Positions 26,238-35,515 of a DNA stretch of 64,000 nucleotides are shown piece by piece. This stretch comes from Lachnospiraceae bacterium. GTDB taxonomy: Bacteria > Bacillota > Clostridia > Lachnospirales > Lachnospiraceae. The notes below the pieces were generated by a model. The model was given only the letters and a program-made list of their open reading frames with translations. It did no database searches and had not been told where the DNA came from. The stretch lies in assembly GCA_024696615.1 (NCBI GenBank), contig JAILGS010000020.1, forward strand, positions 1 to 64,000, written 5' to 3'. The position numbers were made by a program, and so were the translations under genes. How positions within the stretch are numbered: position 1 is the first letter of the stretch; every line of letters begins with the position of its first letter.

Positions 26238-27911
26238 TTACTTTAAGCTATACTTGATATTGCTGGTCTTTAAGCTTTCCTTCGCTTCCACTAAAGAGAA
26301 GGCAATGTTAATGGCATGATCACCAACTCGCTCCAAACCGGATAAGATATCGGAGAAGTAAACTCCCGCCTGTGCGGAACAAATTCCCTGGTTGAGACGC
26401 TGAATATGCATATCCAAAAGCGTACGCTCCATCTCATCGATACCATCTTCAAGATCAGAAATCTCCTGCATGTTCTCCGTATTGCCGGTAACGAACATAT
26501 CGATGGATTCCTTCAACATCTTGTTGACCATCTCCATCATCTCGGCAAGTTCCCCAAGGGACTGTTGTGAGAATTCCACATGATTTCCCACCATCTGCAC
26601 AGCCAGTTCAGCCACATCCTCCGCATGATCGCCCACACGCTCAATATCATTCACCACGTGGAAATATGCAGAAATCATGTTCGCATCACCGATTGGCAAA
26701 GTATTCTGGTTGATCTTAACCAAGTAATCACTGATTTGCTCGTTCAGGAAATCGATATACTTTTCCATCTCGAACACCTTCTCACACTTCTTCATATCCT
26801 GCTCGTTTAAAGCTTCCATGGCAAGATCCAAATTATCCAATGCCATATGAGCCATACGCTCCATCTCCTGCACTGCCAAATATGCGGCTACGGCAGGGTT
26901 TGGAAGGGTCTTTCCAATATATTTGAGTACAAATGCGCTCTCTTCCTCTTCTCCATCTTCCCCCGGAACAATCAGGTAAGTTAACTTGATGATCCAATTC
27001 ATAAATGGATAGAACACAATTACCTGGAAGACCTTAAAGGTCAGATGGGCTACCGCGATATTACGTCCTAAGGACGCGGAATCAGAACCCGTACCGGCGA
27101 AGAAATGAATGATATTCTCCACCACATCGCTGGCTACCAGTAAGATGACGAACATTAACACGGTACCAAAGATATTAAAGAGGAGATGAATCCATGCAGT
27201 TCTCTTCGCATTCTTGGTTCCACCTAAGGAAGCAAGCATTGCTGAAGTACATGCACCGATGTTACAACCAAGGATTACAAACATACAGATGTGAAGATCC
27301 ACCAAATTCTGGGATGCCATAACAACCAGAATGGATACGGTTACGGAAGAACTCTGTACTACGGACGTGATTGCAAGTCCAAGAAGTACCGCAAGGAATG
27401 GATTGGTGAAATTGGCAAAGAACTGGATCACCTCTGGGATCTCACGAAGTTCTGCCATAGCACCGGACATCATGGAGATACCTAAGAATAAGATACCAAA
27501 TCCCATAACAATGTCACCGGACTTTCTTGCCGTAGGATTTTTCACATAATTACAAAGGATTGCGCCCACAAAGACGAAAATTGGGGCAACTGCACTTAAT
27601 TTAAATGCAACCAAAAGAGCAGTGACTGTGGTACCAATATTCGCACCAAGAATAATGCCACTTGCTTCTAGAAGTGTCATAAGACCAGAATTAACAAATG
27701 TTACCGTCATTACGGTTGCTGCAGAAGATGATTGAATCACTGCAGTAAAGAATAAACCAACAATTAAACCCAGAAAACGATTGGTGGTGAGGCGCTTTAA
27801 CATATCGCGCAATCGATCACCGGCAACCTTCTCAATACCACGGCTCATCATGTTCATACCCGCGATGAACAAACCCAGGCCACCACATAATTCTACAAAA
27901 ATCATTAACAT
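26238..27911 (-). CDS. Na+/phosphate cotransporter family protein with PhoU-like tail
   Basis: This 557-residue transporter has two Na/Pi-cotransporter repeats of membrane helices (about 1-310). They are marked by the QSSSAATVM (near 60) and QSSSVTVS (near 190) motifs that line the substrate path. A cytoplasmic PhoU-like helical domain (about 340-545) follows. It probably takes up phosphate, though bacterial members are poorly characterised and a regulatory role is possible. AGGAG lies 7 nt before the ATG. A sigma-A promoter is at 27993-28022, and possible Pho-type repeats lie further upstream. Confidence 0.9.
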   Translation of the reverse strand: MLMIFVELCGGLGLFIAGMNMMSRGIEKVAGDRLRDMLKRLTTNRFLGLIVGLFFTAVIQSSSAATVMTVTFVNSGLMTLLEASGIILGANIGTTVTALLVAFKLSAVAPIFVFVGAILCNYVKNPTARKSGDIVMGFGILFLGISMMSGAMAELREIPEVIQFFANFTNPFLAVLLGLAITSVVQSSSVTVSILVVMASQNLVDLHICMFVILGCNIGACTSAMLASLGGTKNAKRTAWIHLLFNIFGTVLMFVILLVASDVVENIIHFFAGTGSDSASLGRNIAVAHLTFKVFQVIVFYPFMNWIIKLTYLIVPGEDGEEEESAFVLKYIGKTLPNPAVAAYLAVQEMERMAHMALDNLDLAMEALNEQDMKKCEKVFEMEKYIDFLNEQISDYLVKINQNTLPIGDANMISAYFHVVNDIERVGDHAEDVAELAVQMVGNHVEFSQQSLGELAEMMEMVNKMLKESIDMFVTGNTENMQEISDLEDGIDEMERTLLDMHIQRLNQGICSAQAGVYFSDILSGLERVGDHAINIAFSLVEAKESLKTSNIKYSLK

Positions 27912-27992
27912 AAACTCTCTCCTACCAGGTTTTTCCTGCTTCTATGGCGATTGCCATTTCATTTGATTCCAATATTCTGTCGCACAAAACCA

Positions 27993-28022
27993 ATTATAGT
28001 ATAATCGTAAAAACTTTGTAAA
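27993..28022 (-). promoter_or_regulatory. promoter of the Na/Pi cotransporter gene
   Basis: The minus strand has TTTACA, 18 nt, TATAAT, about 80 bp upstream of the start codon. Confidence 0.65.
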
Positions 28023-28090
28023 GTTTAAATACAAAATTTTACTTAATCATATGAATGATTCTATAGAATTTACTTTAAATATAACTTAAT

Positions 28091-28107
28091 TTTACATAGA
28101 TTTTACA
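28091..28107. promoter_or_regulatory. possible Pho-type direct repeat
   Basis: TTTACA occurs at 28091-28096 and 28102-28107 on the plus strand, an 11-bp period like the TTHACA repeats bound by Bacillus PhoP. It lies about 70 bp upstream of the -35 of the phosphate transporter gene. The match may be chance in AT-rich DNA. Confidence 0.25.
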
Positions 28108-28165
28108 TAAGCGCTAATTACACCATCGTCTCTCCCACATGATAAAACAAAAACCCCATGTTAAG

Positions 28166-29086
28166 TTAAGATACCAGGAATGCTACCACTGGTAAGGTAA
28201 TTACACTTAAGAACGTGGTGATTACCACGGAGCCGGCAGCTAACTGCTCATCCCTACCATACTGCACTGCAAATACGGAAGAAAGCGCTGCGGTTGGTGT
28301 TGCACATAGTAACACTAAAATCTGACTTACCATTCCGGTAATCCCAAATAATCGTACCACTACTAAACTAATGGCAGGGGCGATGAGAAGACGTCCTAAA
28401 ACAACCACCCACACCCGATAATTTTTCATAATCTGTCCAACTGGATTATAAGCAATGATCATACCGGTAATAATCATGGACAATGGGGTATTCATATCTC
28501 CAATCATATCCAAAGGTGCTTCTAACACTTCTGGTACCGGAATCTGGAAGAAATAGATCAAAAGTCCCACAAATACTGCATAAAATACCGGATTACCAGC
28601 TACACTCTTTAAGACATCCTTCTTACTTGTTGCGCCCTTCATCAGAACCACACCAATGGACCATACAAAGATATTAAATGCAGTTACATAGATGGAGGCA
28701 TATAACAGTCCTTCGTCTCCAAAAAGTGCCTGAATTAATGGAAATCCCATATACGCACAGTTAGAAAATCCGATCATAAAGCATATCATATTACGATTGG
28801 CATCTTTTTTTAGTGGAATTGTCATCAGATATCCCACCATAATTCCCAAAGGAATTAAAATCATTCCCATTCCTAACACAATGGCAAGATTCTTTAATAC
28901 TTCCTCATGAAATTCCATCATATAGGAATGAACTACCATACATGGAACGATGATATATACCAATAGATCGGAAAAAGCCTTTCTTGCCGCCGCTTTCACC
29001 ACATTACTCTTGGCACCGATAAAACCGGCTGCGATACACACAAAGAGCATCAGCACCTGCTTTCCCGTTATGACTGCTAAATCCAT
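28166..29086 (-). CDS. AEC (auxin efflux carrier) family transporter
   Basis: This 306-residue membrane protein has ten predicted helices and the AEC family pattern: two halves of five helices, a conserved Asn/Pro-containing break near residue 110 (GFSNCAYMGFPL) and a matching C-terminal block. Bacterial members export or exchange organic acids or amino acids; the substrate cannot be told from sequence. GGAGGAG lies 6 nt before the ATG. The gene starts only about 35 bp after the RNase P RNA, leaving little space for its own promoter. Confidence 0.88.
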   Translation of the reverse strand: MDLAVITGKQVLMLFVCIAAGFIGAKSNVVKAAARKAFSDLLVYIIVPCMVVHSYMMEFHEEVLKNLAIVLGMGMILIPLGIMVGYLMTIPLKKDANRNMICFMIGFSNCAYMGFPLIQALFGDEGLLYASIYVTAFNIFVWSIGVVLMKGATSKKDVLKSVAGNPVFYAVFVGLLIYFFQIPVPEVLEAPLDMIGDMNTPLSMIITGMIIAYNPVGQIMKNYRVWVVVLGRLLIAPAISLVVVRLFGITGMVSQILVLLCATPTAALSSVFAVQYGRDEQLAAGSVVITTFLSVITLPVVAFLVS

Positions 29087-29123
29087 TGTTACTCCTCCTG
29101 CATCAAAATTGCAAAAAAAATAA

Positions 29124-29464
29124 TATGAGCAGGACGATAAGCCGGGTTATGTCGTTGAATGATCATCTATCTAGTCCTGATGTTACCACCAGGCTCAAGC
29201 AGCCTACCTGCAAGCACGACGGGCCGCCGTATTGCTCACTACTTGGCTTTGCTTCGGATGGGGTTTACATGGCTATGCCTGTTACCAGACACACGGTGGT
29301 CTCTTAAACCGCCTTTCCACCCTTACTGCTTTCGCAGCGGTATATTTCTGTTGCACTAGCCTTGGAGTCGCCTCCACCGGACGTTATCCGGCATCCTGCC
29401 CTATGAAGCCCGGACTTTCCTCACCTCCGCTTGCGCGAAGCCGCGATCATTTGTCCTACTCATA
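29124..29464 (-). ncRNA. rnpB: RNase P RNA, bacterial class A
   Basis: This is the catalytic RNA that matures tRNA 5' ends. Read on the minus strand, it shows the conserved blocks GAGGAAAGTCCGGGC (CR-I), ACAGAAA, AGGGTGGAAAGG and the 3' AAGCCGGGTTATGTCG region in complementary sense. The 5' ATGAGTAGGAC and 3' GTCCTGCTCAT form the closing P1 helix. A run of eight T right after the 3' end acts as terminator. A TATAAT at 29464-29469 suggests the true 5' end could be a few bases inside P1. The overall plan is class A, as usual in Clostridia. Confidence 0.97.
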
Positions 29465-29544
29465 TTATATTATTGATATTTCATTGATTAAAATTGCGAT
29501 TTCTTCGCCTTCAGTCAAGTCCGAACGCAGCCGACCTTGCGATC

Positions 29545-30303
29545 TTATCCGATCACATCGGACATGTCATACATGCCGCTTTTCTTTCCTGCAAGGAACT
29601 TGGCTGCAGCGATCGCACCCTTACCAAAGATTGCACGGGAATAAGCGGTATGCTTAATCTCAACCACTTCATCTTCCCCACAGAAGAACACTTCATGCTC
29701 ACCAACGATGGTTCCACCACGAACGGCACTAATACCGATTTCATGTGGATCACGCTTTGCACGGCGATCAGAACGATCATAAATATATTCATAATCGTCC
29801 GTCAAGCCTTCCTTCAAGGAATCTGCTAATGCAAGTGCGGTACCACTTGGAGCATCTACTTTCTGATTATGATGTTTTTCAACAATTTCCATATCATAGC
29901 CAGCATTTCCAAGGATGGAAGCTGCTAACTTCAAAAGCTTAAACAAAGTGTTCACGCCAAGGGACATATTGGCGGACTTTAAGATTGCGATTTTCTCGGA
30001 AGTCTTCGTAACGTTCGCAAGCTGCTCTTCGGAAAGACCGGTAGTACATAAAACCACCGGAAGGTTCTTGGCAACAGCCATCTCAAGTAATGCGTCCACT
30101 GCCTTAGCATTGGAAAAATCAATAATTACATCTGCGTCCACATCCACCTTGGATGCTTCGCTAAATACTGGATAGGAATTATGTCCGTCATCAAATGGAT
30201 CAATTCCCGCTACGATTTCGATGTCTGCATCTTTGGCACAGAGGCCAGAAATAATCTGTCCCATCTTACCATTGCAGCCACTCATAATTGTACGAACTGC
30301 CAT
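29545..30303 (-). CDS. dapB: 4-hydroxy-tetrahydrodipicolinate reductase
   Basis: DapB is the second dedicated step to diaminopimelate and lysine. The 252 residues show the N-terminal dinucleotide motif GCNGKMGQ (8-15), and the catalytic-site block EKHHNQKVDAPSGTA near 150-165 with its histidines and lysine. It starts 8 bp after dapA with GAGG in front, so both are read from the lysine-riboswitch promoter. Product use fits the DNPR-type MurE in this window, which adds meso-diaminopimelate to the wall precursor. Confidence 0.96.
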   Translation of the reverse strand: MAVRTIMSGCNGKMGQIISGLCAKDADIEIVAGIDPFDDGHNSYPVFSEASKVDVDADVIIDFSNAKAVDALLEMAVAKNLPVVLCTTGLSEEQLANVTKTSEKIAILKSANMSLGVNTLFKLLKLAASILGNAGYDMEIVEKHHNQKVDAPSGTALALADSLKEGLTDDYEYIYDRSDRRAKRDPHEIGISAVRGGTIVGEHEVFFCGEDEVVEIKHTAYSRAIFGKGAIAAAKFLAGKKSGMYDMSDVIG

Positions 30304-30311
30304 ATTTCCTC

Positions 30312-31199
30312 CTACTTTACAAGACCATAGTTCTTCATTGCATTCTTTAACTTCTCAAGATTCTGAGGCTCCATTGGAGATAATGGAAGACGAAGTGGTC
30401 CAGCATTAAATCCCATTAAGTTTAATGCATGCTTTACTGGAATTGGATTAACTTCACAGAATAATGCATCGATTAATTCAATGGCATCTAACTGCATCTT
30501 TGTTGCCTCTGCAGTCTTACCATCAAAATAATTCTGGCAAATATCATGTGTCTGCTTTGGAGCAACATTGGATAATACAGAAATTACACCAAGTCCTCCA
30601 AGGGAAAGGATTGGAAGAATCTGATCATCGTTACCGGAATAGATATCGATGCATCCCTGACTAAGTGCAGCAAGCTTAGCAACCTGAGAAAGATTACCGG
30701 AAGCTTCCTTGATACCAACAATATTCTTCACATTCTTAGCAAGAGTAACTGCTGTCTGTGGCTGAATGTTCGTACCGGTACGGCTTGGTACGTTATACAT
30801 GATAATCGGAATATTAACGGCTTCCGCAATCTTGGTGTAATGAGTAATTAAACCAGCCTGTGTAGCCTTATTGTAATAAGGAGTAACAACTAATAATCCA
30901 TCAGCTCCTACTTCTTCTGCTTCCTTAGAAAGATAGATTGCAGTCTCAGTGCAGTTAGATCCTGTACCAGCGATAACCGGAACACGATGATTGACACGCT
31001 TAATGCAATACTTAATTGTTTCAAGATGCTCTTCTTCACTTAAGGTAGAAGATTCTCCTGTAGTTCCGCAAATAATGATTGCGTCTGTAGAATTCTCGAT
31101 CTGGAAATCGATGAGTCTTCCTAACTCCTCGAAATTAACTGCTCCAGTCTCTGTCATTGGTGTAACAATAGCAACACCTGCGCCCTTGAAAATAGCCAT
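30312..31199 (-). CDS. dapA: 4-hydroxy-tetrahydrodipicolinate synthase
   Basis: DapA condenses pyruvate and aspartate semialdehyde, the branch point to lysine and diaminopimelate. The 295-residue TIM barrel has GTTGESSTL near 45-53, the Tyr of MYNVPSRTG near 135, and the Schiff-base lysine in VGIKEASGN near 163. AAGGAGGG precedes the ATG. It is the first gene after a lysine riboswitch, so it should be turned off when lysine is plentiful. Confidence 0.97.
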   Translation of the reverse strand: MAIFKGAGVAIVTPMTETGAVNFEELGRLIDFQIENSTDAIIICGTTGESSTLSEEEHLETIKYCIKRVNHRVPVIAGTGSNCTETAIYLSKEAEEVGADGLLVVTPYYNKATQAGLITHYTKIAEAVNIPIIMYNVPSRTGTNIQPQTAVTLAKNVKNIVGIKEASGNLSQVAKLAALSQGCIDIYSGNDDQILPILSLGGLGVISVLSNVAPKQTHDICQNYFDGKTAEATKMQLDAIELIDALFCEVNPIPVKHALNLMGFNAGPLRLPLSPMEPQNLEKLKNAMKNYGLVK

Positions 31200-31263
31200 A
31201 ATTATAGCCCTCCTTAAAAAAGAATAATATCAATTGCGGCGAAAATCCATGGATTAGATAAAG

Positions 31264-31291
31264 AAAAAGCCGACCCCTAAAAGAGACGGCA
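31264..31291 (-). terminator. riboswitch-controlled terminator
   Basis: A GCCG...CGGC stem with one mismatch continues into TTTTTC, between the lysine aptamer and dapA. It is the expected effector hairpin of the riboswitch. Confidence 0.8.
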
Positions 31292-31504
31292 TACATGCAG
31301 AATGTTAAAAGATAGCATCCTTACAGTAGCACTCCATCTTTTGGTGATTTCCTACCAACTTAGATGACAGTCATGGGAATCTTCTTCCCATGCCCAGCTG
31401 CGAAGCTTCAGGGCTTCTCCAACTTCGGCGCATCAACCTTTCCTCAATCCTCTTCGATGCCTGTCATCTCCGATTGATTACTCATTATCAGCGCAACCTC
31501 TACT
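31264..31504 (-). promoter_or_regulatory. Lysine riboswitch with terminator, controlling dapA-dapB
   Basis: On the minus strand AGTAG (31504-31500) and CTACT (31329-31325) form P1. Between them are typical L-box blocks: AGAGGTTGCG, AGGAAAGGTTGATGCGCCGAAG split over two helices, GGGCATGGGAAGAAG and ATGACTGTCAT. The expression platform ends in a GCCGTCTC / GGGGTCGGC stem plus T-run. The OFF-switch mode is established for this class; the call here is by eye. Confidence 0.88.
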
Positions 31505-31518
31505 CAAAGTTTGAACTC

Positions 31519-31547
31519 ACTATACCACTCACCCTATATAAAGTCAA
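31519..31547 (-). promoter_or_regulatory. promoter of the lysine riboswitch-dapA-dapB unit
   Basis: The minus strand has TTGACT, 17 nt, TATAGT, ending 15 bp before the P1 helix of the aptamer. The stretch from 31548 to 31710 holds no convincing gene, only three copies of GGGGCTG. Confidence 0.85.
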
Positions 31548-31710
31548 CAGCCCCAAAGCATATTTGTTGACATATTTATAGACATTTTGCAACTTGTCAG
31601 CCCCTGAATTACAAATGTATTTCTCCGCCGTACAAATCGAGATTTTTGAGCCTTGACTTGTTTCGATAACTTCCATATCTCGGTCAAGTGCGGACTCCAC
31701 AGCCCCAACT

Positions 31711-31748
31711 AAAAAAAATCACGCCATGCCTTGACACAGCGTGATTTT
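31711..31748 (-). terminator. typA terminator
   Basis: AAAATCACGC and GCGTGATTTT pair, followed by a run of T on the minus strand, 45 bp past the typA stop. Confidence 0.9.
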
Positions 31749-31792
31749 AAATTCACAACGATCATCAATTACAGTAACAACCGCAATATCAA

Positions 31793-33625
31793 TTATCCAT
31801 TATTTCTGGCAGCTCTGTAACGAGCAGTCTTGTCTAAGATCTTCTTACGAATACGTAAAGACTTTGGAGTAATCTCTAATAACTCATCGGAGTCGATGTA
31901 GTCAAGAGCCTGCTCTAAGCTTAAGATCTTAGGTGGAACTAAGCGGAGAGCCTCATCTGCTGAAGAAGAACGAGTGTTGGTAAGATGCTTGGTCTTACAT
32001 ACGTTCACATCAATATCTTCGGTACGAGGATTCTCACCGATAATCATACCAGTGTAAACCTTCTCACCAGGTCCGATGAATAAGGTACCACGCTCCTGCG
32101 CATTAAAGAGACCATAAGTAACCGCTTCACCATCTTCAAATGCGATCAAAGCACCATTCTTACGATAAGAAATATCTCCCTTATATTCTTCATAACCCTC
32201 GAAAGAGGTATTAATAATACCATTACCCTTGGTATCCGTCATGAACTCGCCACGGAATCCAATTAAACCACGAGCTGGGATGGAGAACTGAAGACGAGTA
32301 TATCCGCCATTTAATGGGGACATTGCCTGAAGTTCACCCTTACGCTGAGCAAGCTTCTGAATCACAGTACCGGAACAATCCTCAGGAACATCGATATAGC
32401 AAAGCTCCATTGGCTCTAACTTCTTACCACGCTCATCGGTCTTAAAGAGAACCTCTGCCTTACTTACAGCGAACTCGAAACCTTCACGTCTCATGTTCTC
32501 GATCAATACGGAAAGATGTAACTCACCACGACCAGAAACCTTGAAACCATCGATTCCTTCCTTCTCTTCCACACGTAAGGAAACATCCGTATTTAACTCT
32601 CTCATCAAACGGTCACGAATGTGACGGGAAGTAACAAACTTACCTTCTGTACCAGCAAGAGGACTATCATTTACCATGAAATCCATAGCAAGTGTAGGCT
32701 CAGAAATCTTCTGGAAAGGAATTGCTTCCGGCTTTTCAGGCGCACAGATCGTATCACCGATATGAATATCTGCAATACCGGAAACTGCAACGATAGAACC
32801 AATGCCAGCTTCAGTCACTTCCACCTTATTTAAACCATCAAACTCATAAAGCTTGGTGATACGAACACGCTTATTCACAGTCTGATCATGATGGTTCACG
32901 ATCACAACTTCCTGATTTAACTTGATGGAACCATTATCCACCTTACCAACACCAATACGACCAACATAATCATTGTAATCAATAGTAGAAACAAGCATCT
33001 GTGTTGGAGCTTCTGGATCACCCTCCGGTGCAGGAATATGCTCTAAGATTGCTTCGAAGAGAGGAGTCATATCCTTTCTCTCATCCTCAAGATTAGCTAT
33101 TGCAAATCCGTTCTTTGCGGAAGCAAAAATAAAAGGCGCATCTAACTGCTCATCAGTCGCATCCAAATCCATCAAAAGCTCTAATACTTCATCAATAACT
33201 TCCTTAGGACGAGCTTCCGGACGGTCAATTTTATTCACACATACGATAACGGAAAGATTTAATTCCAAAGCCTTCTGCAATACGAACTTGGTCTGAGGCA
33301 TTGCGCCTTCAAATGCATCGACAACCAGAATTACACCATTTACCATCTTAAGAACACGCTCTACTTCACCACCAAAGTCTGCATGACCAGGGGTATCGAT
33401 GATATTAATCTTGGTGTCCTTGTAGCGGATTGCGGTATTCTTAGAAAGAATCGTGATACCACGTTCCTTTTCGATATCGTTGGAGTCCATAACACGTTCA
33501 GCAACTTCCTGATTTTCACGGAAAGTACCGGACTGACGTAGTAACTGGTCTACCATGGTGGTCTTACCATGATCAACGTGGGCAATAATTGCAATGTTAC
33601 GGATGTCTTCACGTTTCGTTATCAT
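31793..33625 (-). CDS. typA: Ribosome-associated GTPase TypA/BipA
   Basis: TypA is a translational GTPase that helps 50S assembly and stress growth. The 610 residues have the EF-G-like order: G domain with AHVDHGKTT (15-23), DTPGHADF (near 78) and NKID (near 132), domain II (about 205-290), domains III and V, and the BipA-specific C-terminal domain (about 480-610). It stands alone between a promoter and a terminator. A short GGGGCATTTTCCCC hairpin sits just before the AAGGAAGG ribosome site, which may tune translation. Confidence 0.97.
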   Translation of the reverse strand: MITKREDIRNIAIIAHVDHGKTTMVDQLLRQSGTFRENQEVAERVMDSNDIEKERGITILSKNTAIRYKDTKINIIDTPGHADFGGEVERVLKMVNGVILVVDAFEGAMPQTKFVLQKALELNLSVIVCVNKIDRPEARPKEVIDEVLELLMDLDATDEQLDAPFIFASAKNGFAIANLEDERKDMTPLFEAILEHIPAPEGDPEAPTQMLVSTIDYNDYVGRIGVGKVDNGSIKLNQEVVIVNHHDQTVNKRVRITKLYEFDGLNKVEVTEAGIGSIVAVSGIADIHIGDTICAPEKPEAIPFQKISEPTLAMDFMVNDSPLAGTEGKFVTSRHIRDRLMRELNTDVSLRVEEKEGIDGFKVSGRGELHLSVLIENMRREGFEFAVSKAEVLFKTDERGKKLEPMELCYIDVPEDCSGTVIQKLAQRKGELQAMSPLNGGYTRLQFSIPARGLIGFRGEFMTDTKGNGIINTSFEGYEEYKGDISYRKNGALIAFEDGEAVTYGLFNAQERGTLFIGPGEKVYTGMIIGENPRTEDIDVNVCKTKHLTNTRSSSADEALRLVPPKILSLEQALDYIDSDELLEITPKSLRIRKKILDKTARYRAARNNG

Positions 33626-33644
33626 ATAATTTCTTCCTTCCTTT

Positions 33645-33661
33645 ATGGGGAAAATGCCCCA
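33645..33661 (-). other. short hairpin before the typA ribosome site
   Basis: TTGGGGCATTTTCCCCA forms a small stem ending about 5 nt upstream of AAGGAAGG in the typA leader. There is no T-run, so it is not a terminator. It could protect the mRNA end or affect initiation. Confidence 0.4.
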
Positions 33662-33687
33662 AAATCAATAAAAACACTAACTTTGAA

Positions 33688-33715
33688 ATTTTATCATATT
33701 TTCAAGTGGATACAA
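33688..33715 (-). promoter_or_regulatory. probable typA promoter
   Basis: The minus strand has TTGTAT, 16 nt, TAAAAT, about 60 bp upstream of the typA start. It is a moderate match. Confidence 0.5.
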
Positions 33716-33774
33716 GATTTTTTTATGAGATTGTGTGTTTTTAATTGAGTGCATAAAGTAGAATATCCCCATCC

Positions 33775-34560
33775 CTACCCCTCATTAAATCGGGCCAGGA
33801 ATTGCTTGGTGCGCTCTTCCTTCGGATGATTGAAAACTTCCTGTGGATCGCCAGATTCTGCAATGCGGCCATCATCCATGAAAATCACCTGGCTTGCCAC
33901 ATCTCTTGCAAATGCCATTTCATGCGTAACGATAATCATGGTCGTATTCTGATCTGCAAGTTCCCGGATTACCTTCAATACTTCCCCTGTAAGTTCAGGG
34001 TCGAGCGCCGAAGTTGGCTCATCAAAGCAGAGAATATCCGGTTTCATAGCAAGGGCACGCGCAATGGCCACACGCTGGCACTGTCCACCGGACAGCTGAT
34101 GAGGATAATTATTCATTCGCTCGGAAAGACCCATTTGTACTAAAAGTTTCTCTGCTTCCTTTTCAATCTCCTCATAGATTTCCTTCTTTCGTGTCTTAAA
34201 ATCCGGAAGTTCCTTCGCCTGGAGCTTTCTTGCAAGCATCACATTCTCCTTAGCCGTATACTGAGGAAATAAATTAAAGGACTGGAATACCAGACCAAAA
34301 TGCAGGCGATTTTTACGAATCGCTTTCTCCGTTAAAGTGGTTGCTTTGCCAGCATCTAACAGCTCCTCGCCACGAACGCGAATCACACCTTCATCCGGCG
34401 TCTCCAAAAAATTCAGACAGCGAAGAAGCGTCGTCTTACCACTACCGGAGGAGCCGATAATGGAAAGCACCTGGCCCTCCTCTAAGGAAAAACTAATATC
34501 CTTCAAAACTTCTGTATGTTCAAATGATTTCTTAATATGTTCCACTTCTAATATTGCCAC
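33775..34560 (-). CDS. Polar amino acid ABC transporter ATPase
   Basis: This 261-residue GlnQ-type ATPase powers the importer formed with the permease at 34600 and the binding lipoprotein at 35516. Walker A is GSSGSGKTT (36-44), the Q-loop is in [11 protein letters not shown], the signature is [10 protein letters not shown] near 155, and Walker B is ILCFDEP near 178. It starts with GTG after AGGGG. It is the last gene of the importer set. The substrate (glutamine, cystine or another polar amino acid) cannot be fixed. Confidence 0.92.
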   Translation of the reverse strand: MAILEVEHIKKSFEHTEVLKDISFSLEEGQVLSIIGSSGSGKTTLLRCLNFLETPDEGVIRVRGEELLDAGKATTLTEKAIRKNRLHFGLVFQSFNLFPQYTAKENVMLARKLQAKELPDFKTRKKEIYEEIEKEAEKLLVQMGLSERMNNYPHQLSGGQCQRVAIARALAMKPDILCFDEPTSALDPELTGEVLKVIRELADQNTTMIIVTHEMAFARDVASQVIFMDDGRIAESGDPQEVFNHPKEERTKQFLARFNEG

Positions 34561-34599
34561 AGGTACTACCCCTTTCCTTATTTACGATGCATTTGCACT

Positions 34600-35286
34600 T
34601 TACTTGAAATAATCCAACTTCTTCTCTAACTTGCTCAGTAAAATCGTAAGAATTCCGATACTGATCAGATAGTAAACTGCCGTAAAGAACAGTGGCCAGA
34701 TGGCGCCGGAAATACCGGACGAACCCTTCATGAAGGACTGGCCGGCCCAGATAATTTCCTGTAGCGCGATGATTCGTGCAAGGGAAGTATCCTTCACTAA
34801 GGTGATGATTTCATTGGACATTGGTGGGACAATGCGCTTTACCATTTGCAGAAGCTTAATCTTGAAGAAAATCTGAGTCTTGGTCATACCAAGCACCAAG
34901 CCCGCTTCTTCCTGACCCACAGGGACGCTCTGAATTCCGCCGCGGTAGATTTCCGCAAAATAGCAGGCATAATTAAAGATGAATGCCACGCTTGCTGCAA
35001 GGAAACGTCCGGACTCACCGCCGCCCCAGATTGGATTATGAAGCACCAGGCCTGGAAAATAGTAGATAATCAGCAACTGAATCATGAGTGGTGTGCCTCG
35101 CACAATCCAAATCACGAATTTCACCACATATTTTAATGGTTTAAAAGAAGACATGGAGCCTAGGGAAATCACAAGTCCCAGCGGAAGAGCTCCTAATAAA
35201 GTCACAAAGAATAATTTTAAAGTCTGTAAAAATCCCACATTTAACGCTTTTACAACGATGGGGAACTGTTCCCAAAAAAGATCCAT
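34600..35286 (-). CDS. Polar amino acid ABC transporter permease
   Basis: This 228-residue HisM/GlnP-type permease has five or so helices and the EAA-type loop (GGIQSVPVGQEEAGLVLGM near 115-133) that contacts the ATPase. The early segment RGTPLMIQL near 62 is a family hallmark. It is separated from the binding-protein gene by an intrinsic terminator (35405-35436), so its expression may be lower than that of the binding protein. Confidence 0.92.
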   Translation of the reverse strand: MDLFWEQFPIVVKALNVGFLQTLKLFFVTLLGALPLGLVISLGSMSSFKPLKYVVKFVIWIVRGTPLMIQLLIIYYFPGLVLHNPIWGGGESGRFLAASVAFIFNYACYFAEIYRGGIQSVPVGQEEAGLVLGMTKTQIFFKIKLLQMVKRIVPPMSNEIITLVKDTSLARIIALQEIIWAGQSFMKGSSGISGAIWPLFFTAVYYLISIGILTILLSKLEKKLDYFK

Positions 35287-35404
35287 CCTACTTTCTCCAT
35301 TTCGTATTTCTTAGTGTTTCGTCATTCCCACACCGCATATATGGCATCCCATCTAGTATTTCATATGGATACATACCATGGTGTTTCAACCATATGGGGT
35401 TAAC

Positions 35405-35436
35405 GAAAAAAAGGGAGTGGGCTTCCCCACTCCCTC
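35405..35436 (-). terminator. terminator between binding protein and permease genes
   Basis: GGGAGTGGG-GAAG-CCCACTCCC, then seven T on the minus strand. It lies 80 bp after the binding-protein stop and 118 bp before the permease start, so transcripts may end here or read through. Confidence 0.9.
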
Positions 35437-35515
35437 GGATATTATATTACATTTGTAGTAAAATTGCATCCATCAATCGAATTACTTGATGCGTGTTACC
35501 GATCCGCCAATCCAA

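Noticed and set aside
31500..31700. 66-codon minus-strand frame upstream of the lysine riboswitch
   Set aside because: It starts with GTG with no ribosome site and runs through the riboswitch promoter. I treat it as chance.
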